Below are positions 1-9,008 of a stretch of 64,000 bases of DNA, one piece after another; within the stretch, counting starts at the first letter, position 1, and each line of letters opens with the position of its first letter. Origin of the DNA: Arthrobacter sp. EM1 (lineage in GTDB: Bacteria > Actinomycetota > Actinomycetes > Actinomycetales > Micrococcaceae). Below the pieces are notes generated by a model that saw nothing but the letters and a program-made list of their open reading frames with translations, had not been told where the DNA came from and searched no databases. Position numbers and translations under genes: made by a program. The DNA lies in NCBI RefSeq assembly GCF_029964055.1, contig NZ_CP124836.1:1736001-1800000 (forward strand). The letters are read 5' to 3'.

Positions 1-1206
1 AGCGCCGGCAGCGGTTCGGGCGCCGCCAAGCCAGGAACCTCCGCGGACCTCGATAGCACCGTCGGTAAAGGCCGCCGGCGTCGGCTCCGGCTGCGCGTCA
101 AGGAGGCCGCGGGCGGCCACCTTGGCAGCTTCGACGTCAGGCTGGTCAAAGGGGTTGATCCCGAGGAGGCGCCCGGCGACAGCCGTGGCGAACTCCCACG
201 TCATCATTTGGGTGGGCAGGCCGCCGGCAATCGCAACCTCGTTCTCACCGAGGTCGACGTCGGCATCGGCCGCCACAAGGCGGATGACGAGGACGTCCGC
301 GGCGCCGAGGGTCGCTTCCGGGGAAGACGGTCCGGCGACAACCGGCAACACGCCGGTGCCGAGTTTGCCGGTGGACTCGGCGATGAGCTGTTCGGCCCAG
401 TCCGCGAAGCCTTTGATCCCCGAGCCGTCCTCGGCAATAACGATCTTGTTGCGCAGCGGCTTGGTGCCGCCCAGCGCGGCGCCGAGGGCCAGACCGATGT
501 TTTCCCCGCCGTCCTCGTTGAGGACCTCGGCGGCTTCCTCCGCTTCGTCCAGGAAAGCCTGGATATCCACCCCGGCAAGGCCGGACGGAACCATCCCGAA
601 CGCAGTAAGCGCCGAGTAGCGGCCGCCGACGTTTGGGTCAGCGTTGAATACCGCGCGGTACCCGGCCTCGCGGGAGGCCTTGTCCAGCGGGGATCCCGGA
701 TCGGTGACGATGATGATCCGGCTCTTCGCGTCGAGTCCGGCCGCGGTGAAGGCATGCTCGAAGATCCGGCGCTGGGAATCCGTCTCCAAGGTGGATCCGG
801 ACTTCGAGGACACCACAACAGCGGTTTCGGCCAGCCGGTCCGCAAGCGCGGCGGAGACCTGTTCCGGATCGGTGCTGTCCAGGACGGTCAGCTCGACGCC
901 GGCGGTTCCGGCGATGACCTCCGGGGCCAGCGAGGAACCGCCCATGCCGCAGAGCACGATCCGGCGGACACCTTCGGCGCGCAGTGCGTCACGCAGGGCC
1001 AGGATGTCCGCCACCAGGGACTGGGAGACCGTGGCCGCCTCGACCCAGCCGAGCCGCACGGAAGCCTCGGCTTCGGCCTCGGAACCCCACAGCGTGGGGT
1101 CCTTGGCGAAGATCCGGGTGGCGACCTTGTCCGCCAGCAGGGCAGGCAGGTGCTGTTCGTGGGCGAGGCGGGCGGCGCCCGTGGCGTCGTAGCTGAGTGT
1201 GGTCAT
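1..1206 (-). CDS. pgi: Glucose-6-phosphate isomerase, C-terminus beyond window
   Basis: This gene interconverts glucose 6-phosphate and fructose 6-phosphate in the cytoplasm. The 402 codons present carry the sugar-phosphate isomerase motifs GMGGSSLAPEV and SSKSGSTLET in the N-terminal SIS fold. No stop is reached, so the C-terminal part lies beyond base 1; the family is usually about 540 residues. The ATG at 1206 follows the tal stop by only 4 bases, so it is the third gene of a tkt-tal-pgi transcript. In relatives zwf and opcA usually follow, which would place it in the oxidative pentose-phosphate operon. Confidence 0.93.
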   Translation of the reverse strand, partial: MTTLSYDATGAARLAHEQHLPALLADKVATRIFAKDPTLWGSEAEAEASVRLGWVEAATVSQSLVADILALRDALRAEGVRRIVLCGMGGSSLAPEVIAGTAGVELTVLDSTDPEQVSAALADRLAETAVVVSSKSGSTLETDSQRRIFEHAFTAAGLDAKSRIIIVTDPGSPLDKASREAGYRAVFNADPNVGGRYSALTAFGMVPSGLAGVDIQAFLDEAEEAAEVLNEDGGENIGLALGAALGGTKPLRNKIVIAEDGSGIKGFADWAEQLIAESTGKLGTGVLPVVAGPSSPEATLGAADVLVIRLVAADADVDLGENEVAIAGGLPTQMMTWEFATAVAGRLLGINPFDQPDVEAAKVAARGLLDAQPEPTPAAFTDGAIEVRGGSWLGGARTAAGA

Positions 1207-1210
1207 GGGA

Positions 1211-2341
1211 CTAAGCGTCCTTCCGTGCAGCGGCGAGGGCGACCCCGACGTCGGCCAGCAGTTCCTTCCAGCTTGCCACGAACTTGTCGAGGCCTTCGGT
1301 TTCGAGGGTCGCGACGACTTCGTTATAGGAAATGCCGAGGGCATCGAGTGCATTCAGCATGGCGTTGGCGTCGTCGTAGCCGCGGCTGATCGTGTCCCCC
1401 GTGACGGCGCCGTGGTCGAAGGTCGCGTCGAGGGTCTTCTCCGGCATGGTGTTCACAACGCCGGGGGCCACAAGCCCGGTGACGTAAAGGGTGTCGGGGT
1501 AGGCAGGATCCTTGACTCCGGTGGAGGCCCACAGCGGGCGCTGCGGGCGGGCCCCGGCGTCGGCCAGGAGGCCCCAGCGTTCGGTGGAAAAGAGCTCTTC
1601 GTAAACCTGGTAGGCAAGGCGGGCGTTGGCCAGGCCGGCTTTGCCCTTGAGGGCCCGGGATTCGTCGGTGCCGATCGCGTCGAGGCGCTTGTCAATCTCG
1701 GAGTCGACGCGGGAAACGAAGAACGACGCGACGGAGTGGATCGTGGCGATGTCGTGGCCGTTGCCTTTGGCTTGTTCAAGGCCGGTCTGGAAGGCGTTGA
1801 TGACGGCACGGTAGCGCTCCAGCGAGAAGATCAGCGTGACGTTGACGCTGATGCCGGCCGCCAGGGTGGCCGTGATTGCTTCGAGGCCTTCGAGGGTCGC
1901 GGGGATCTTGATCAGGACGTTGTCCTTGTTGACCCGGGCGTAGAGTTCCTTGGCTTCGGTGATCGTACCGGCGGTGTCCCAGGCCAGACGCGGGTCCACC
2001 TCGATGGACACACGCCCGTCGATGCCGTTGCTGGCAGCCGCCACCGGGGCGAAGAGCTCGCACGCGTCGGCGACGTCGGTTGTGGTGATGGCGAAGACGG
2101 TGTCCTCAACGCTGGCCCCGGCCGCGGCCTGGGCGGCGATGACGGCGTCGTAGTCGTGGCCGGTGGTGATAGCCGCGTGGAAGATCGACGGGTTGGTCGT
2201 GACCCCCACGACGTTTTTCTCTTCGATCAGTTTGCGCAGGGTACCGGTATCGAGGCGCCCGCGGGAGAGGTCATCGAGCCAGATGGAGACGCCGGCGTCG
2301 GACAGCTGCTGCGTGGGGGAAGAAGCGGGGGTGGTGGTCAT
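1211..2341 (-). CDS. tal: Transaldolase
   Basis: Transaldolase transfers a dihydroxyacetone unit between sedoheptulose 7-phosphate and glyceraldehyde 3-phosphate in the non-oxidative pentose-phosphate pathway. The 376-residue product has the [13 protein letters not shown] motif near residues 46-58 and the Schiff-base lysine in VLIKIPAT (K145). Its length fits the long actinobacterial/cyanobacterial type rather than the short 220-residue type. The start has a good ribosome site (CAGGAG) just upstream. It lies between tkt (66 bases upstream) and pgi (4 bases downstream) in one operon. Confidence 0.96.
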   Translation of the reverse strand: MTTTPASSPTQQLSDAGVSIWLDDLSRGRLDTGTLRKLIEEKNVVGVTTNPSIFHAAITTGHDYDAVIAAQAAAGASVEDTVFAITTTDVADACELFAPVAAASNGIDGRVSIEVDPRLAWDTAGTITEAKELYARVNKDNVLIKIPATLEGLEAITATLAAGISVNVTLIFSLERYRAVINAFQTGLEQAKGNGHDIATIHSVASFFVSRVDSEIDKRLDAIGTDESRALKGKAGLANARLAYQVYEELFSTERWGLLADAGARPQRPLWASTGVKDPAYPDTLYVTGLVAPGVVNTMPEKTLDATFDHGAVTGDTISRGYDDANAMLNALDALGISYNEVVATLETEGLDKFVASWKELLADVGVALAAARKDA

Positions 2342-2360
2342 ATTTCACTCCTGGAGTCTG

Positions 2361-2388
2361 GGGCCGCCGCCTGTTGGGGCGGCGGCCC
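2361..2388 (-). other. Intergenic hairpin between tkt and tal
   Basis: An 11-bp perfect G+C inverted repeat (arms 2361-2371 and 2378-2388, 6-base loop) fills the tkt-tal gap. There is no U-run on the minus-strand side. It could be a partial terminator/attenuator or an mRNA-stabilising processing structure between two co-transcribed genes; the role is inferred only. Confidence 0.5.
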
Positions 2389-2407
2389 GGAAGGTATGAA
2401 GTTCGGG

Positions 2408-4534
2408 TCAGGCCGTGAGGCCGGCGAGGGATTCCTTGGCTGCGGCGGTGACGGCTTCGGCGGTGATGCCGAATTCCTGGAACAGGCGCTTGTAGTCCGC
2501 GGAAGCGCCGAAGTGTTCAAGGCTGATGGAACGGCCTGCGTCGCCGACGAACTCCCGCCAGCCCAGGGCAAGCCCGGCCTCGACCGAGACACGTGCTTTT
2601 ACGGCACTTGGCAGCACGGCTTCACGGTACGCGGGGTCCTGCTGGTTGAACCATTCCACGCACGGCATGGACACGACCCGGGTCGGGATGCCTTCGGCCT
2701 GCAGTGCTTCGCGGGCCCGGACGGCGAGTTGGACCTCGGAACCGGTGCCGATCAGGATGACCCGGGCCTGGGCGGTTTGGCCGTTGGCGGAGGCTTCGGC
2801 GAGAACGTATCCGCCCTTTGCGACACCGGCGGTTGACGCGAACGTGTCCGCGTCGGCGTCCCCTCCGCCGCGGGCCCAGGTGGGAATGTTCTGACGGGTC
2901 AGCACGATCCCGGCCGGGTTCTGGTGGTTTTCGAGCATAACCTTCCAGGCCGCGGCGACCTCGTTCGCGTCGCCCGGGCGGACGACGTCCAGGCCCGGAA
3001 CGGCACGCAGTGACGCAAGCTGCTCGACCGGCTGGTGGGTCGGACCGTCTTCGCCGAGACCGATTGAGTCGTGCGTCCAGACATACAAGGACGGGACTCC
3101 CATCAGCGCACCGAGCCGGATGGCCGGACGCTGGTAGTCGGAGAAGATCAGGAACGTGCCGGAGAACGCCCGGGTCGCCCCGTGCAGGGTGATGCCGTTC
3201 ACGATCGACGCGGCGGCGTGCTCACGGATCCCGAAGTGCAGGACGCGCCCGTACGGGTTGCCCTTCCACGCGTTTGTGGACCGGGACACCGGGATGAACG
3301 ACGCGGAGCCTTCAATAGTGGTGTTGTTCGACTCCGCCAGGTCCGCCGAACCGCCCCACAGCTCGGGCATAACCGGGCCGATCGCGTTCAGGACCTTCCC
3401 GGATGCGGCCCGGGTTGAAACGTCCTTGCCGGCTTCAAAGACCGGCAGGGAGGCGTCGAAACCGGCCGGGAGTTTACGCGCCTCGACGCGTTCGAGCAGT
3501 GCCGCGCCCTCGGGGTTCCCGGCCTGCCACGCCTCGAAGGACGCCTGCCACTCGGAACGGGCCGCGGCGCCGCGGTCTTGCGCTTCCCGGGTGTGCGCCA
3601 GGACCTCGTCGTCGACCTGGAACGAGCGCTCCGGGTCGAATCCCAGGACTTTCTTCAGGCCCGCAACTTCCTCCGCGCCCAGCGCGGAGCCGTGGATTTT
3701 ACCGGTGTTCTGCTTTTTCGGTGCCGGGTACCCGATGATGGTGCGCAGCGAGATGATCGAGGGCTTGTCCGTCTGGGCCTTCGCGGCGAGGAGTGCGGCG
3801 TGGAGTTCCTGCACGTCCTCCTTGTATTCGCCGGTCCGGGTCCAGTCCACACGCTGGGTGTGCCAGCCGTAGGCCTCGTAGCGGGCCAGGACATCTTCGG
3901 TGAAGGCGACGTCGGTATCGTCCTCGATGGAGATGTGGTTCTCGTCATAAATGACAACGAGGTTGCCGAGCTCCTGGTGGCCGGCGAGGGAGGACGCCTC
4001 ACTGGTCACACCCTCCTGCAGGTCGCCGTCGGAGGCAATAACCCAGATGGTGTGATCAAAGGGGCTGGCACCAGCGGGAGCATCAGCATCGAACAACCCG
4101 CGCATCCGCCGCTGGGAATAGGCAAAACCCACCGCGGACGCCAGACCCTGACCCAACGGCCCAGTGGTGATCTCCACCCCGGCCGTGTGCTGATATTCCG
4201 GGTGGCCCGGCGTCAACGAACCCCAGGTGCGCAACGCCTTCAAATCCTCCAGCTCAAGGCCATACCCGGAAAGGAACAACTGGATATACAAGGTCAGTGA
4301 GGTATGCCCGGGGGAGAGCACAAAACGGTCCCGCCCCAACCAGTCAGGTCTCTTCGGATCGTGCCGCATCAACTTCTGGAAGAGAAGGTAGGCGGCAGGC
4401 GCCAAACTCATCGCCGTCCCCGGGTGGCCGTTGCCGACCTTCTCCACGGCGTCGGCAGCGAGAACGCGGACAGTGTCCACGGCGCGCTGGTCCAAGCTGG
4501 TCCAAGACAGTTCTTGCTCTTCCAAATGTGGCAC
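2408..4534 (-). CDS. tkt: Transketolase
   Basis: This is a thiamine-diphosphate enzyme that moves two-carbon ketol units between pentose-phosphate and glycolytic sugars. The 708-residue product has the N-terminal substrate motif NGHPGTAMSLAP, the ThDP/Mg motif SDGDLQEG followed by a conserved YDEN, and the pyrimidine-domain stretch HDSIGLGEDGPTHQP. I chose the GTG at 4534 (protein begins PHLEEQELSW) because an AGAGAGGGG ribosome site precedes it. An ATG 33 codons upstream in the same frame has no such site and adds residues foreign to the family. It heads the tkt-tal-pgi operon and is divergent from ctaB. Confidence 0.95.
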   Translation of the reverse strand: MPHLEEQELSWTSLDQRAVDTVRVLAADAVEKVGNGHPGTAMSLAPAAYLLFQKLMRHDPKRPDWLGRDRFVLSPGHTSLTLYIQLFLSGYGLELEDLKALRTWGSLTPGHPEYQHTAGVEITTGPLGQGLASAVGFAYSQRRMRGLFDADAPAGASPFDHTIWVIASDGDLQEGVTSEASSLAGHQELGNLVVIYDENHISIEDDTDVAFTEDVLARYEAYGWHTQRVDWTRTGEYKEDVQELHAALLAAKAQTDKPSIISLRTIIGYPAPKKQNTGKIHGSALGAEEVAGLKKVLGFDPERSFQVDDEVLAHTREAQDRGAAARSEWQASFEAWQAGNPEGAALLERVEARKLPAGFDASLPVFEAGKDVSTRAASGKVLNAIGPVMPELWGGSADLAESNNTTIEGSASFIPVSRSTNAWKGNPYGRVLHFGIREHAAASIVNGITLHGATRAFSGTFLIFSDYQRPAIRLGALMGVPSLYVWTHDSIGLGEDGPTHQPVEQLASLRAVPGLDVVRPGDANEVAAAWKVMLENHQNPAGIVLTRQNIPTWARGGGDADADTFASTAGVAKGGYVLAEASANGQTAQARVILIGTGSEVQLAVRAREALQAEGIPTRVVSMPCVEWFNQQDPAYREAVLPSAVKARVSVEAGLALGWREFVGDAGRSISLEHFGASADYKRLFQEFGITAEAVTAAAKESLAGLTA

Positions 4535-5041
4535 GAAAACCGGGCCCCTCTCTGTGCTGACGGCGGGTGGTTTGGTCAGTCCCGTCCGGGCACAGTTCGG
4601 TGCCCGCTGCGGTACGTACCAGCCGTTCACCATCGAAACGTTGATCTATCATTCAGTCGCGCGTGCAATCGGACATCCGCGGAAACTCCGGACAGGCACT
4701 TCAGTCACTGGAACGGACCGTGCAGGGCGTTCCGTGCGCGCTGATCTGCAGACAGCTTAGCCCCATTCCACCCTCGGACGGCCGCGAATCTCACTAAATG
4801 GACGGGATTTCCGGTTATATGAATCACGGGCCGCCGCGGCCGCCCGTGAGCCCGCGTTAACCTGTTCGAAACACCCGGGGCTGCCGGCGGCACCGTCGGG
4901 ACCCGCGCGCCGTGCCGTCACGGTATGATGGATCGTGGCTACCCGTGGGGGTGCGGACGCGCCGGTAGAATGCGCGTGGGCCCCCGCCGACATGCAACCT
5001 GTGTTGCGGAAAAGCCGGACTGATCAGCCAGACAGAACAGA
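4535..5041. other. Divergent tkt/ctaB intergenic region
   Basis: This 507-base gap has no convincing gene. On the plus strand there are two -10-like hexamers before ctaB, TATGAT at 4924-4929 and TAGAAT at 4966-4971, neither with a clear -35. A GC palindrome (CACGGGC 4825-4831 with GCCCGTG 4842-4848) lies mid-way and may be a regulator site or hairpin. The tkt promoter must also lie here; a TGATAGAT-like -10 on the minus strand around 4650 is possible but weak. Confidence 0.45.
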
Positions 5042-6004
5042 GTGACTGCCACCGTGAGCACAACAGATACGCCGCTGAACGCTTCTCCCGTCCGTGGGAG
5101 GATCGGCTTTGCCCGCAAAGCCAAGGCCTATTTGTCGCTCACAAAACCCCGCGTCGTCGAGTTGCTGCTGGTCAGCACCCTGCCGACCATGATCTACGCC
5201 GAACGCGGCTTCCCGTCGATCGGCCTGATCCTGGCAACGCTCGTAGGCGGCGCATTCGCCGCGGGCAGCGCAGGTTCCTTCAACTGCTACATCGACCGCG
5301 ACATCGATAAACTGATGCACCGCACCGAGAACCGGCCGCTCGTCACGGGGGAGGTCACCCCGCGGGAGGCCTTGGTCTTCTCCTGGCTGTTGGGCGCCGC
5401 AGCGATCGTCATCCTCTGGTTCGGCGCCAATCCGCTCGCGGCCTGGCTCGGGCTTGGTGCAATTGTCTTTTATGTCGTTATCTACACCATGATCCTCAAA
5501 CGCCGCACGGCCCAGAACATCGTCTGGGGCGGCGCTGCCGGCTGCTTCCCCGTGCTCATTGCCTGGGCTGCGGTGACGAACACGGTGCAGTGGCCTGCCG
5601 TTGTGCTCTTTATGGTCATCTTCCTGTGGACGCCGCCGCATTATTGGCCGCTGTCCATGCGCTACGGCGAGGACTACCGCAACGCCAACGTTCCGATGCT
5701 CGGCGCGATCGCCGGTGCGAAGGTGGTCTCGGTGCAGGTGGTCCTGTACGCCTGGGCCATGGTGGCATGCTCGCTGCTGCTGGTCCCGGCCGGCGGCGCC
5801 GGCTGGGTCTACACGGTGACGGCGGTCCTCGCGGGGGCGTGGTTCCTTTACGAATCGCACTCACTGCACAACCGGGCGCAGGCCGGGGACGTGTCCAACA
5901 AGAGTGCCATGAAGGTCTTCCACGGTTCAATCAGCTACCTGACCCTGCTTTTTATCGCCGTCGCGGTCGATCCGTTCATCGGACCGGCGATCATGGGCCG
6001 CTAG
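5042..6004 (+). CDS. ctaB: Protoheme IX farnesyltransferase (heme O synthase)
   Basis: This membrane prenyltransferase attaches the farnesyl group of farnesyl diphosphate to heme B, giving heme O for cytochrome oxidase. The 320-residue UbiA-fold protein has the first Asp-rich motif [19 protein letters not shown] (about residue 80), the conserved [12 protein letters not shown] loop and the second polar loop around [14 protein letters not shown], separated by about nine hydrophobic segments. The start is GTG at 5042; a second in-frame GTG 12 bases downstream is equally possible because neither has a strong ribosome site. It converges on ctaA, the next enzyme of the pathway. Confidence 0.95.
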   Translation: MTATVSTTDTPLNASPVRGRIGFARKAKAYLSLTKPRVVELLLVSTLPTMIYAERGFPSIGLILATLVGGAFAAGSAGSFNCYIDRDIDKLMHRTENRPLVTGEVTPREALVFSWLLGAAAIVILWFGANPLAAWLGLGAIVFYVVIYTMILKRRTAQNIVWGGAAGCFPVLIAWAAVTNTVQWPAVVLFMVIFLWTPPHYWPLSMRYGEDYRNANVPMLGAIAGAKVVSVQVVLYAWAMVACSLLLVPAGGAGWVYTVTAVLAGAWFLYESHSLHNRAQAGDVSNKSAMKVFHGSISYLTLLFIAVAVDPFIGPAIMGR

Positions 6005-6041
6005 CCGCCGCACATCCTGACCTCCGCTTGACCTCCGTAAC

Positions 6042-6096
6042 AACAACGCGGGGTCACCTGCCGCCCATCCCGGGCGGCAGGTGACCCCGCGTTGTT
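6042..6096. terminator. Bidirectional terminator between ctaB and ctaA
   Basis: A perfect 25-bp inverted repeat (arms 6042-6066 and 6072-6096) with a 5-base ATCCC loop lies between the convergent stops of ctaB and ctaA. The arm ends are AACAA/TTGTT, so both strands end in a T-rich tail. It should act as a shared bidirectional terminator. Confidence 0.9.
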
Positions 6097-6110
6097 TGTG
6101 TGGTGAATTG

Positions 6111-7055
6111 TTACTTCAGCGGGCTGCTGCGGGCGAGGTCGGCGGCGTTGGTTGCCGCGCTCATCAGCAGGGCAGACCCGAGCATGTGTGCGGCGACCAG
6201 CAGCGCCGGGATGCCGTTGTAATACTGGGTGAAGCCGATGGCGGCCTGCAGCACGGTGACGCCGAGGAGCATCACGACGGCGGTGCGGAAGGGTCCGGTG
6301 ATCCGGTCCCTAACGATGAGGTACAGCGCGATCAGGGCACCGGCGGTCACCAGGTAGGCCGGAACAGCATGAATGTGTGCGAACAGGTCCCAGTCCAGGT
6401 CGTTGCGCGGGGCGTCCGCGTCGCCCGCGTGCGGGCCCGCGCCGGTAACCACCACGCCCAGACAGACTGCAACGGCGGATAGCATTGCGACGGCAATCAT
6501 CAGCGGGCGGGTGGCCCCGGGAAGCGCCACCAGCACTGCCACCCGGAATTTTCCCGTCCGCCCGTAGGCGCGGTTAACCAATAGGGTTGCGAGGACCACG
6601 AGTGCCATGGAGACCAGGAAGTGCAGGCCAACCACCCAGGGGTTCAGCTGGGTCAGGACTGTGATGCCGCCGATGATTGCCTGTGCCGGGATGCTGGCGA
6701 GCAGCCCGAGGGCCAGCAGGAAGAGGTCGCGGCGTTCCTTGCGGAGCTTCCACAAATACACCAGCATGGCTACCGCGACCGCAGCCAGTGCGAAGGTCAG
6801 GAGCCGGTTGCCGAATTCAATGATGCCGTGGATGCCCATTTCCGGGGTGTTCACAAGCGAAGAATCCGTGCAGCGCGGCCACGTCGGGCAACCCAGTCCC
6901 GACGCCGTGAGGCGGACCGCGCCGCCGGTCACGATCAGGAGGGTCTGGCCGATGAGGGACAGCACCGCCAGCCGCTTTACCGTCGCGTTAACGGTGTCGG
7001 GCAGCCAGGCGATAACCCGGGCGGCGGTTCGGGGCAGGCGGGAGTCCGTGCTCAC
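6111..7055 (-). CDS. ctaA: Heme A synthase (COX15/CtaA family)
   Basis: This enzyme oxidises the C8 methyl of heme O to give heme A for the aa3 cytochrome oxidase. The 314-residue product has eight hydrophobic segments and the four heme-ligand histidines in context: HGIIEFGNRL, HFLVSMAL, HIHAVPAYL and AAHMLGSALL. It also has the paired cysteines of GCPTWPRC in the first outer loop, typical of the Bacillus/actinobacterial type. I chose GTG at 7055, 7 bases after the stop of the upstream ABC permease; the longer ATG at 7127 would overlap that gene. It is probably co-transcribed with the ABC exporter genes. Confidence 0.93.
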   Translation of the reverse strand: MSTDSRLPRTAARVIAWLPDTVNATVKRLAVLSLIGQTLLIVTGGAVRLTASGLGCPTWPRCTDSSLVNTPEMGIHGIIEFGNRLLTFALAAVAVAMLVYLWKLRKERRDLFLLALGLLASIPAQAIIGGITVLTQLNPWVVGLHFLVSMALVVLATLLVNRAYGRTGKFRVAVLVALPGATRPLMIAVAMLSAVAVCLGVVVTGAGPHAGDADAPRNDLDWDLFAHIHAVPAYLVTAGALIALYLIVRDRITGPFRTAVVMLLGVTVLQAAIGFTQYYNGIPALLVAAHMLGSALLMSAATNAADLARSSPLK

Positions 7056-7062
7056 AGTTTTC

Positions 7063-7887
7063 TCAATTCCATTTGAACCAACGGGTTGCTGCGCCGCCGG
7101 CGATCGCCGTCCAGAGCAGCAGGACAATTACGGGCGCGGGGTTGACACTGCCGGAAAGAAACGCATCCCTTAGAGCCTGTCCGAGGGCGCCGGAGGGTAG
7201 GTAGTGCACGATCGCCTGCGCCAAGACGGGCAGCCGTTCGGCCGGGATCACAATCCCCCCGAGGGCACCGAGCAGGATCCAGAGCAGATTGGTGATCGCG
7301 AGGGTCGCCTCCGGCCGGACCGTCCCGGCGACCAGCAGGCCCAGGGCGCTAAAGGACGCGGCCCCGAGCACCAGCAAAGCCAGACCCGGGGCCCAGCCCA
7401 GCAGATTCGGTTGCCAGCCAAGCATCAAGGCCACTGCGGTGACGACCAGGACCTGCAGGGTCAGGACCACCAGGACCGCGAGGACCTTGCCGGCTATCAG
7501 ACCGGTTCGGCCCAGCGGAGTGGTGGAGAGAAATCGGAGTACACCGTAGCGGCGGTCAAACCCGGTCGAGATGCCCTGGCCGGTGAAGGCTGTGGACATG
7601 GCGCACAGCGCGAGGATGCCCGGCACTGCGACATTGATCCGGCTCGCGCCGAATCCGTCCAGCAACGGTGTTACGGTCAGGCCCACCATGGCCAGCAGCG
7701 GCAGCACTATCGCCAGGATCAGCTGTTCGCCGTTCCGGAGCATGGTGACGGTCTCGTACTGTCCCTGCAGGAGGATGCGGCGAAGCAGCGGTGCGGGGGC
7801 GCTCCCCAGCTGACCTGCCGGCGAGACGGTACCCGGCGGAACGCTCCCCAGTGACGTACTGCCGGCGGCGGAACTTTCGCGGGTCAT
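7063..7887 (-). CDS. ABC-2 type exporter permease
   Basis: This is the membrane subunit of an ABC-2 type exporter: about six hydrophobic segments in 274 residues with the family's RRYGVLRFLSTTPLGR cytoplasmic loop. The ATG at 7887 overlaps the stop of the upstream ATPase as ATGA, which indicates translational coupling; ctaA follows 7 bases downstream. In mycobacteria a similar ATPase/permease pair also lies between the suf operon and ctaA, which suggests a conserved but unproven link to heme or cytochrome assembly. The substrate is unknown. Confidence 0.85.
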   Translation of the reverse strand: MTRESSAAGSTSLGSVPPGTVSPAGQLGSAPAPLLRRILLQGQYETVTMLRNGEQLILAIVLPLLAMVGLTVTPLLDGFGASRINVAVPGILALCAMSTAFTGQGISTGFDRRYGVLRFLSTTPLGRTGLIAGKVLAVLVVLTLQVLVVTAVALMLGWQPNLLGWAPGLALLVLGAASFSALGLLVAGTVRPEATLAITNLLWILLGALGGIVIPAERLPVLAQAIVHYLPSGALGQALRDAFLSGSVNPAPVIVLLLWTAIAGGAATRWFKWN

Positions 7888-8852
7888 CGGACTTCCCTTC
7901 CGGAAATGTCGAGGAAAACGTCCTCGAGGCTGCGCGCTTCCAGGCGCAGCGAGCGTGGCATGATTCCCCGGCCGGCCCACCAAGCGGTGATCGCCGCGAG
8001 GTCCTCGGCGGTCAGCGCACCCGTCGCGGCATAGCTGCCGGCCCGCGTTTCGGTGACGCTGACGCCACCCCGCAGCACACCGGTGAAATCCAGTCCGGGC
8101 TCGGTCTCGAACAGCAGCGTTCGGATGTGCTGCTCGCCGGCGCCTGCCGGGAGGGGGTGCTGCAGGAGTTCTGCAACCGTCCCCTCGGCAACGTTGCGGC
8201 CGGCGTCGATGATGTAGACGTAGTCGGCGAGCCGCTGGGCGTCGTCCATGAGGTGGGTGGTCAGGACGATTCCCATCCCGAGGTTCCGGAGTTCGGAGAT
8301 GAGCTCGAACACCAGCTGGCGCGACTGCGGGTCCAGGCCGGCACTTGGCTCGTCCAGGAACAGGACTTCGGGATTGCCCACAAGGGCGGCGGCAAGAGCA
8401 AGCCGCTGTTTCTGCCCGCCCGAGAGCCGCCGCACCGACGTCCGGCTGAAAGCGTCAATGCCGAGGCGTTCAATAAGTTCCCCGACCGGGCGCGGGTTCT
8501 GGTACATGCCGGCGATATGCCTGAGCAGCGGGATGGGCCGGGCCGAGGGCGGCAGGCCGCCGTCCTGCAGCATCACTCCTACGCGGGCGCGCAGGCGGGC
8601 CCCCGCCGTGTCCGGGTCCTCGCCGAGCAGGCTGATGTTTCCCTGGGTGCGCTTCTGCAGCCCCTGGGCGCATTCGATAGTAGTGGTCTTACCGGCCCCG
8701 TTGGCCCCCAGCAGTGCCGTGACCTGTCCGCGTTCGGCGACAAGGGAGATCCCGCTGACCACCCGCAGCATTTTACCGTCGAGGGTGGGGAGTGGGCCAA
8801 CATCCTTGACGAGGCCACTGATGGTCAGGACGGGGGATTGGGGGGATCGCAC
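7884..8852 (-). CDS. ABC transporter ATP-binding protein
   Basis: This is the ATPase partner of the following permease (322 residues). It has Walker A GANGAGKTT (about residue 50), signature LSGGQKQRL, Walker B VLFLDEPSAGLD and the switch histidine in LTTHLMDD, with a C-terminal extension typical of DrrA-type exporters. The GTG at 8852 has no ribosome site but lies 6 bases after a TAGAAT hexamer, so the message may be leaderless. It is divergent from sufR and first in an ATPase-permease-ctaA unit. Confidence 0.9.
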   Translation of the reverse strand: MRSPQSPVLTISGLVKDVGPLPTLDGKMLRVVSGISLVAERGQVTALLGANGAGKTTTIECAQGLQKRTQGNISLLGEDPDTAGARLRARVGVMLQDGGLPPSARPIPLLRHIAGMYQNPRPVGELIERLGIDAFSRTSVRRLSGGQKQRLALAAALVGNPEVLFLDEPSAGLDPQSRQLVFELISELRNLGMGIVLTTHLMDDAQRLADYVYIIDAGRNVAEGTVAELLQHPLPAGAGEQHIRTLLFETEPGLDFTGVLRGGVSVTETRAGSYAATGALTAEDLAAITAWWAGRGIMPRSLRLEARSLEDVFLDISGREVR

Positions 8853-8858
8853 CAGAAC

Positions 8859-8864
8859 ATTCTA
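8859..8864 (-). promoter_or_regulatory. Candidate -10 element for a leaderless ABC ATPase transcript
   Basis: The minus strand reads TAGAAT, then six bases, then the GTG start. That spacing puts the expected transcription start on or next to the GTG. No good -35 hexamer is visible 17 bases upstream, so the call is tentative. Confidence 0.4.
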
Positions 8865-8982
8865 CGGGATGTAGTAGCCCGCATTCCGGCCGTCAGCCGG
8901 GGTGCGAAGGCGGGCTGCTGGCGCCGGCCGGCGCACAGCATCAGCGGGGATAGTCCTGCCTTACTGGATCGGGGGACTAAAT

Positions 8983-9002
8983 TACGACATTATTGTGTTG
9001 TG
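8983..9002. promoter_or_regulatory. Candidate SufR operator upstream of sufR
   Basis: An imperfect inverted repeat TACGACA-N6-TGTTGTG lies 7-26 bases before the sufR start (5 of 7 positions match between half-sites). It sits in an AT-rich patch unlike its GC-rich surroundings, where an autoregulatory Fe-S repressor would bind. Assignment to SufR is inference from position. Confidence 0.35.
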
Positions 9003-9008
9003 TATTCC

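Noticed and set aside
208..2836. Long plus-strand open frames over pgi and tal
   Set aside because: They are antisense frames of high-GC coding sequence with Gly/Asp/Val-rich, family-less translations; pgi and tal are clear on the other strand.
7791..9008. N-terminal extension making sufR a 691-residue protein
   Set aside because: The extra part is antisense to the ABC ATPase; the ATG at 9009 gives the normal SufR length.
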